This document shows, piece after piece, positions 4,559-9,337 of a stretch of DNA of 9,337 bases. Numbering within the stretch: the stretch's first letter is position 1; every line of letters begins with the position of its first letter. Below the pieces are notes generated by a model, which worked only from the letters and a program-made list of their open reading frames with translations, ran no database searches and was not told the DNA's origin. Position numbers and translations under genes: made by a program. The DNA is from Oscillospiraceae bacterium (lineage in GTDB: Bacteria > Bacillota > Clostridia > Oscillospirales > Ruminococcaceae), in assembly GCA_017410745.1 (NCBI GenBank), contig JAFPPJ010000063.1:1-9337 (forward strand), in the 5' to 3' direction.

Positions 4559-7486
4559 ATGCATCCGGGTAGAAAGGTGGTCTGCCTTTTGTCAGGTTTA
4601 TCAGGTCTGAAGCGGCTGCTGTCCGGGCTGACAGCATTGGTGCTGTGTGCCGGTGTCGTGCCGTTCGTTCCGGCAGATGTCGCATACGCAGAGAATTATG
4701 TGATGCCGACGATAAGCTATACCAAGCAAAAGACCTATGCCGAATACTTCGAGGATGTGAAGAACGCACCGAAGCCTGCGGGCGAGACAGTGATGAGCTA
4801 TTCATCCTGCGGTGACGGCGCTGAGGTCGAGGCAAAGGTCTATGAATCGAGAGACGCGGTAGTATGGAGCAATGAGGACGGATATGTCACATATACTGTT
4901 GACGTTCCCGAGACAGGCGCATACAATATAGAAGCGTGCTATTATCCCATCGTAGGCGGCAATACCACGACGGAGATATCGGTGCTCATAGACGGCGAGA
5001 GCCCCTATGACACTGCCACGAGAATAGAGCTTCCCCGCCGCTGGCATTCAAAGAGCGCCATAGAGCGCAACAAGAGAAATAATGAGACTCGTCCGCCTCA
5101 GGTAGAGGCTCCCGACTGGATCACCACCCCCTTCAAGGATTCCGAGGGTCTGTTCAATGAGCCGCTGTACTTCATACTTGAGAAGGGCACTCATGAGATC
5201 ACGCTCAAGTCCGAGAGGGCATCTCTGGCCATAGAGTATCTCAAGCTCTATCAGTACGAGAGCGCGCCTGCATATGTCATGCCGTCTGCGGCTGACCTTG
5301 CAAAGAATTCGGGCACACCGAAGATAAGGCTGCAGGGCGAGAATTTCTCGAGCAGCAATTCACAGACGCTTTTCCCCACATATGACAGAGGCAATTATCT
5401 GACCGAGGATCACGAGGGCGTGAGCACCGACCCTGTAAAGGAAAGGTACAACACCGTCGGTGAGGGCACATGGGACACCTCCGGTCAGGCTATAACATGG
5501 ACTATGGATGTACCTGCCGACGGCTGGTACAAGGTGGGCATAAAGGCTCGTCAGGATGAGATGAGAGGCTTCTATTCTAACAGAAGGCTCTATATCGACG
5601 GCAAGGTGCCGAGCGCTCCCTTTGAGCAGATCAAGTTCTACTACGACAACGACTGGGAAATGACCACCGCAGTCGATGAATCGGGCGCTCCTGCATATAT
5701 GTATCTTGAGAAGGGCACTCACGAGCTTACCCTCGAGGCAGTACCCGGTGAGATAGGCCGCTCCATGATGGTGCTCGACGGCGTTGTCGAGGAGGCAAAT
5801 GACTTCTATCTGAAGATACTCATGATAACAGGCCCGAGACCCGACAGATACACCGACTACTATGTACATAAGGAAATACCCGAGCTTATCCCCGCATTCA
5901 AGAGGATATCCGAAAGTCTCAGAAGTGAGCAGGCTTATATAGAGAACCTTTCCAACTCGACAGGTTCGGAAGCTACCACTCTTGCGAGATTTGCAGATGT
6001 GCTCGACAAGTGCGTGAAGAAGCCGAACAAGATACCCAACTATATCTCCAACGCATCCATAAAGGATAATATCGCATCCGTTTCCTCGTGGATGAAGCAG
6101 TACAGGGAACAGCCCCTTGAGATAGACTTCATCGAGCTTGCTCCCGCCGATCAGGAGTTCACCACCGTAAAGGAGAACTTCTTCAAGGCTGCGGGCTATG
6201 CGGCAAGAGGCTTCGTAGGCTCGTTCTTTGAGGATTATACCGTGCTTTCCGACAGCACATCCGACTCCATCATAGTATGGTGCGGTCTCGGACGTGATCA
6301 GACCACTGTTGTAAAGCAGCTTACAGAATCGGAATTTGTTCCTCAGACAGGCATAGACGTTTCCGTAAACCTGGTACAGGGTACTATAATGGAAGCGGTG
6401 CTTGCAGGCAAGGGCCCTGATGTGGCTATGTTCGTGGGCGGCGAGTTCCCCATAAACCTTGCCATAAGAGGTCTTGTCAAGCCGCTTGACGGAATGGACG
6501 GCTTTGACGAGGTAAAGGGCAGGTTCCAGGAGAAGGCACTCGTACATTATCAGTACAACGGTTCTACCTACGGCATACCCGTATCAAGAGCCTTCCCCAT
6601 GATGTTCTACCGCACAGATACTCTTGCAGAGCTCGGCATAGATCAGCCCCCCGAGACATGGGATGACCTTATAGATATGCTCCCTGCTCTCCAGAGAAAG
6701 TATATGCAGCCCGGTCTCATACTTCCCGCGAATGTGGGAGGAAATGCAGTAGCACCCGCGACCGAGGCAGGACATACCTTTGCTATGCTCATGCTGCAGT
6801 CGGGCGTCAACTACTACAATGACGACCAGACCGCGACGAACTTTGACTCCGTTGAGGCGGTAAACGCATTCGACCAGTGGACGAAGTTCTATACCACATA
6901 TCAGTTCGCACAGGCATACGATGCATTCACACGTTTCAGAACGGGTGAGGCTCCCATCGTTATCCAGAACTACAACAGCTTCTACAACCAGCTCAACGTG
7001 GCTGCGCCCGAAATAAGCGGCGCGTGGGATTTCTGCCCCGTACCCGGCACAAGAAGACCGGACGGCACGGTATCACACGCTGCAAACTCCAACGGCTCCG
7101 GCATAATAGTGCTCAAGAACTGCGACAACGTACAGGGTGCTTGGGAATTCATCAAGTGGTTCACATCCGATGATGTCATGGTAGAGTACGGTCAGAACGT
7201 TGAGGGCGTTATGGGTCCTCTCGGACGCTTTGACACAGCAAACGTAAATGCACTGCAGAAGCTCAACTGGTCGAAGTCCGACCTTGAGAAGATAAACGCA
7301 CAGCTCAATGAGCTCGATGAGATACCGATCACACCGTCTTCGTACGTTGTTACACGTTCTCTCATGAATGCTTTCCGCTCTGTTGTAAACGAGAATGAGA
7401 ATGCAAGAGAGCAGCTCCGCTGGTACAACAGAGACATAAACGCCGAGATAAAGAGAAAGCGCAAGAACCTCGGCCTTGATGAGTAA
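4559..7486 (+). CDS. Extracellular sugar-binding protein of ABC transporter with two N-terminal CBM-like domains
   Basis: Secreted binding protein of about 975 aa, roughly twice the usual family-1 size. A signal peptide (charged GLKR, hydrophobic LLSGLTALVLCAGVVPFV, cleavage likely after AYA at residue 44) is present; LVLC is not a good lipobox. Residues about 76-232 and 255-430 look like two beta-sandwich carbohydrate-binding-like domains: each has an extended-strand pattern with VYTVDVPETGAYNIEACYY-type and TWTMDVPADGWYKVGIKA-type segments and ends in LEKGTHE(I/L)TL (207 and 383). About 430-568 is a helical linker. About 569-955 is the solute-binding domain, with IIVWCGLG, GKGPDVAMFVGGEF, YGIPVSRAFPMMFYRTDTLAELG and ETWDDLIDMLPALQ. 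The C terminus is charged (KRKRK). Start is uncertain: ATG 4559 has only AGGA 4 nt upstream; TTG 4589 and GTG 4520 are alternatives. It overlaps no neighbour and its TAA begins the next gene's Shine-Dalgarno. Substrate unknown, presumably an oligosaccharide. Confidence 0.88.
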   Translation: MHPGRKVVCLLSGLSGLKRLLSGLTALVLCAGVVPFVPADVAYAENYVMPTISYTKQKTYAEYFEDVKNAPKPAGETVMSYSSCGDGAEVEAKVYESRDAVVWSNEDGYVTYTVDVPETGAYNIEACYYPIVGGNTTTEISVLIDGESPYDTATRIELPRRWHSKSAIERNKRNNETRPPQVEAPDWITTPFKDSEGLFNEPLYFILEKGTHEITLKSERASLAIEYLKLYQYESAPAYVMPSAADLAKNSGTPKIRLQGENFSSSNSQTLFPTYDRGNYLTEDHEGVSTDPVKERYNTVGEGTWDTSGQAITWTMDVPADGWYKVGIKARQDEMRGFYSNRRLYIDGKVPSAPFEQIKFYYDNDWEMTTAVDESGAPAYMYLEKGTHELTLEAVPGEIGRSMMVLDGVVEEANDFYLKILMITGPRPDRYTDYYVHKEIPELIPAFKRISESLRSEQAYIENLSNSTGSEATTLARFADVLDKCVKKPNKIPNYISNASIKDNIASVSSWMKQYREQPLEIDFIELAPADQEFTTVKENFFKAAGYAARGFVGSFFEDYTVLSDSTSDSIIVWCGLGRDQTTVVKQLTESEFVPQTGIDVSVNLVQGTIMEAVLAGKGPDVAMFVGGEFPINLAIRGLVKPLDGMDGFDEVKGRFQEKALVHYQYNGSTYGIPVSRAFPMMFYRTDTLAELGIDQPPETWDDLIDMLPALQRKYMQPGLILPANVGGNAVAPATEAGHTFAMLMLQSGVNYYNDDQTATNFDSVEAVNAFDQWTKFYTTYQFAQAYDAFTRFRTGEAPIVIQNYNSFYNQLNVAAPEISGAWDFCPVPGTRRPDGTVSHAANSNGSGIIVLKNCDNVQGAWEFIKWFTSDDVMVEYGQNVEGVMGPLGRFDTANVNALQKLNWSKSDLEKINAQLNELDEIPITPSSYVVTRSLMNAFRSVVNENENAREQLRWYNRDINAEIKRKRKNLGLDE
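4571..4580 (+). promoter_or_regulatory. Shine-Dalgarno-like AGAAAGGTGG inside the annotated SBP 5' end
   Basis: It lies 8 nt before an in-frame TTG at 4589. If used, the protein would begin MSGLSGLKRLLSGLTALVL, a compact signal peptide. This competes with the ATG at 4559. Confidence 0.4.
5177..5721 (+). repeat. Internal repeat marking duplicated domains
   Basis: The 17 nt CTTGAGAAGGGCACTCA occur at 5177-5193 and again at 5705-5721, coding LEKGTHE in the last strands of the two CBM-like domains. The surrounding DNA has diverged, so this is an old duplication or a conserved strand motif. Confidence 0.65.
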
Positions 7487-7492
7487 GGAGGG
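7485..7492 (+). promoter_or_regulatory. Strong Shine-Dalgarno deciding a TTG start
   Basis: AAGGAGGG overlaps the stop codon of the binding-protein gene and sits 7 nt before TTG 7500. The in-frame ATG at 7479 would be upstream of it and has no ribosome binding site. Confidence 0.85.
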
Positions 7493-7499
7493 TAAGGCT

Positions 7500-8462
7500 T
7501 TGGCAGAAAAAACCGCTAAAAAGGAAATTCTGCTCCCTTCGGAGAGAAAAATGAGCCGTAAGGAGAGAAGGGACTATACTCTCCATGAGATGAAGAGGAA
7601 CTATATGTGCTATGTCATGCTGGCACCGTTCATGATATTCTTCATCATATTCACGGTCATACCCGTTATAATGTCGCTCACTATGGGCTTTACGAGCTTC
7701 GATATGGCGAGCTTCCCGAAATGGGTAGGCTTCCAGAATTTCTACACTTTGTTCCTTGACGACGATGTATTCATGAAGTCGATAAGGACGACACTCATAT
7801 TTGCTATATTCACAGGCCCTCTCAGCTACGTCATGAGCTTTATGCTGGCATGGCTCATAAATGAGCTCCATCCCACGCTCAAGACACTCTTCACGCTGGT
7901 GTTCTATGCTCCCTCCATGGCGGGCAACATCTACTTCGTATGGCAGCTGATATTCTCCGGCGACCAGTACGGATATCTCAATGCGTTCCTTATGGAGCTG
8001 GGCTTCACCTATTCGGCAAAGCAGTGGCTCACGGACGGCACGCTGATGCTCGGCTGTGTTATCGTGGTACAGCTGTGGGTATCCATGGGTGCGGGCTTCC
8101 TTGCGATGCGTGCAGGCTTCCAGGGCATAGACAAGTCCATGTATGAGGCAGGCGCGATAGAGGGCATAAAGAACCGCTGGCAGGAACTCATATACATCAC
8201 GATACCCTCTATGGGTCCTTCGCTGATGTTCGCTGCAGTTATGCAGATAGTTGCTGCATTTACGGTGGATATCGTGGGACGTACCCTTGCGGGCTTCCCT
8301 TCCACAGACTACAAGGTACACACCATCATGACCCACGCATTCGACTACGGTTGGGTAAGGTATGAGATGGGATATTCCGCAGCGATATGCTTCGTGCTGT
8401 TCCTCGTGATGCTCGTGTGCAACAATCTTGTCGGCAAGATGCTCGGCAAGTACATTGACTAA
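7500..8462 (+). CDS. Sugar ABC transporter permease, MalF/UgpA type
   Basis: Inner-membrane subunit of about 320 aa in a CUT1-type (oligosaccharide) importer. A charged cytoplasmic N terminus (AEKTAKK...SRKERRDYTLHEMKRN) precedes the first helix CYVMLAPFMIFFIIFTVIPVIMSL at about 35-58. Further hydrophobic helices lie near 98-122, 130-155, 183-205, 240-262 and 290-312. The EAA loop that docks the ATPase reads EAGAIEGIKNRWQELIYITIP from E216 to P236. TTG 7500 is chosen because AAGGAGGG stands 7 nt upstream; an ATG at 7479 would add seven residues and overlap the previous gene. It lies between the binding-protein gene and the second permease gene, 12 nt from the latter. It likely forms a heterodimer with that permease. 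Confidence 0.94.
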   Translation: MAEKTAKKEILLPSERKMSRKERRDYTLHEMKRNYMCYVMLAPFMIFFIIFTVIPVIMSLTMGFTSFDMASFPKWVGFQNFYTLFLDDDVFMKSIRTTLIFAIFTGPLSYVMSFMLAWLINELHPTLKTLFTLVFYAPSMAGNIYFVWQLIFSGDQYGYLNAFLMELGFTYSAKQWLTDGTLMLGCVIVVQLWVSMGAGFLAMRAGFQGIDKSMYEAGAIEGIKNRWQELIYITIPSMGPSLMFAAVMQIVAAFTVDIVGRTLAGFPSTDYKVHTIMTHAFDYGWVRYEMGYSAAICFVLFLVMLVCNNLVGKMLGKYID

Positions 8463-8468
8463 GGGGTG
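8461..8468 (+). promoter_or_regulatory. Shine-Dalgarno deciding a GTG start
   Basis: AAGGGGTG overlaps the TAA of the upstream permease gene and is 6 nt before GTG 8475. No ATG is available before the first membrane helix other than one at codon 45. Confidence 0.8.
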
Positions 8469-8474
8469 AGCTTA

Positions 8475-9337
8475 GTGGCAAAGAAAAAGAAAAAGGATCT
8501 CAAGCCCTCAGAGCTCGCCGCTTTGCAGGCTGCGGAGAATGCCGCAGCGCTTGAGGCGCTGAGAAAGCGCAGAGAAAAAGAGCATAAGAAGATGCTCAAA
8601 TCCAAGGGCTCCAACAAGAGAGTCGGAAAGTCATGGACGAACGATATCGGCATATTCCTGCTGCTGTTCTTCATGGGACTTTTCATGGTGTTCCCCATAT
8701 ATCTTGCTGCGGTCAACTCCATAAAGCCGGTGCAGGAGGTATTCATCATGCCGCCTAAGCTTTATGCGATGGATCCCACCACGGATAATTTCAGGGATCT
8801 GTTCAAGATCGCCAACAATTCATGGGTGCCCTTCTCGAGAAATGTGTTCAACTCCGTATTCGTTACGGTAGTGGCTACGGTGCTGCATGTACTGTTCGCT
8901 TCAACAGCGGCGTTCGTGCTTTCAAAGTGCCGCTTCCCCGGCAACGCATTCCTCAATCAGGTGGTTGTCATCGCCCTCCTGTTCAACTCCACCGTACTCT
9001 ATATCATGCAGTACATGGTAATGGCAACTCTCGGAATGATAAACACCTATTCCGCCCTCATACTCCCGATAATATCCACATCTATGGGTCTGTATCTGAT
9101 GAGACAGTCGATGTCTACGATACCCGATGCGATGATAGAAGCGGCGAAGGTGGACGGCGCAGGGCTTATGAGGATATGCTGGGGCATAGTGATGCCCAAC
9201 TGTAAGCCCGCTCTTATGACCATCATCATCTTTGAATTCCAGACAGCGTGGAATACCAACGGCGGCGGTCTTGTATACGATGAAGCGCTCAAGACCATCC
9301 CCGTAGTAGTTCAGCAGATTGCTGCAGCGGGTATCGC
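8475..9337 (+). CDS. Sugar ABC transporter permease, MalG/UgpE type (3' partial)
   Basis: Second permease of the importer; 287 codons are visible and the frame is open at the right edge, so the C-terminal end is missing. Residues 1-56 are unusually charged (KKKKKDLKPSELAALQAAENAAALEALRKRREKEHKKMLKSKG) and likely helical in the cytoplasm. The first membrane helix is IGIFLLLFFMGLFMVFPIYLAAV at about 58-80, followed by an outside loop SIKPVQEVFIMPPKLYAMDPTTDNFRDLF typical of MalG types. The ATPase-docking EAA loop EAAKVDGAGLMRICWGIVMP runs from E222 to P241 and matches consensus better than that of its partner. GTG 8475 is supported by AAGGGGTG. Any ATPase or glycoside hydrolase gene would lie further right, out of view. 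Confidence 0.94.
   Translation, partial: MAKKKKKDLKPSELAALQAAENAAALEALRKRREKEHKKMLKSKGSNKRVGKSWTNDIGIFLLLFFMGLFMVFPIYLAAVNSIKPVQEVFIMPPKLYAMDPTTDNFRDLFKIANNSWVPFSRNVFNSVFVTVVATVLHVLFASTAAFVLSKCRFPGNAFLNQVVVIALLFNSTVLYIMQYMVMATLGMINTYSALILPIISTSMGLYLMRQSMSTIPDAMIEAAKVDGAGLMRICWGIVMPNCKPALMTIIIFEFQTAWNTNGGGLVYDEALKTIPVVVQQIAAAGI

Noticed and set aside
4352..4564. 70-codon minus-strand frame across the promoter and leader
   Set aside because: It covers the promoter and palindromic leader; the hairpin keeps frames open on both strands. No independent support.
5360..6547. 395-codon minus-strand open frame opposite the binding-protein gene
   Set aside because: Shadow of the real gene caused by its codon use; no recognisable motif in the translation.
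7362..8336. 324-codon minus-strand open frame opposite the first permease
   Set aside because: Crosses a real gene junction on the other strand, and composition is His/Arg/Glu-rich without hydrophobic or domain pattern.

Overview
The window reads as ordinary chromosome from a Gram-positive Clostridia bacterium, most likely Oscillospiraceae and probably Ruminococcus-like. This is inferred from gene content (a SpoIID-family protein, Pdp-type nucleoside phosphorylase, stand-alone PduL, sugar ABC transporter without its own ATPase), AGGAGG-type ribosome binding sites, heavy use of ATA isoleucine codons, and a consensus sigma-A promoter. All genes I can support lie on the + strand. I see no rRNA, tRNA, IS element, phage gene or CRISPR array.

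Region 1 (1-4206) is a compact housekeeping run. It holds a SpoIID/LytB-domain cell-wall protein cut by the window edge and carrying a long Lys/Glu/Asp/Ser low-complexity segment, then pyrimidine-nucleoside phosphorylase, a CPBP-family intramembrane protease, and PduL phosphate acyltransferase. Gaps are 41 bp or less. The run ends at a textbook intrinsic terminator with a perfect 10-bp stem.

Region 2 (4207-4558) is the only long non-coding stretch and the densest regulatory zone. In order it holds GTTAAC-type dyads, a site matching the CcpA/LacI-family cre consensus, two direct repeats of ATTATnAACAAAATTTT, a perfect TTGACA-17-TATAAT promoter with a dyad over its -35 and spacer, and a leader of about 160-190 nt. 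The leader can fold into a 66-nt imperfect hairpin followed by TATTTTT, so it could be an attenuator or a dispersed palindromic repeat.

Region 3 (4559-9337) is a carbohydrate-import operon. It begins with an unusually large (about 975 aa) secreted solute-binding protein with two apparent beta-sandwich, carbohydrate-binding-like domains ahead of a classical family-1 solute-binding domain. A MalF-type and a MalG-type permease follow, the latter cut by the right edge. The genes are tightly packed, each stop codon abutting the next Shine-Dalgarno, and both permeases use non-ATG starts (TTG and GTG). No ATPase gene is visible; such systems usually share an MsmX/UgpC-type ATPase encoded elsewhere. 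The substrate cannot be named from sequence alone. The most interesting items are the binding-protein architecture and the structured leader in front of it.
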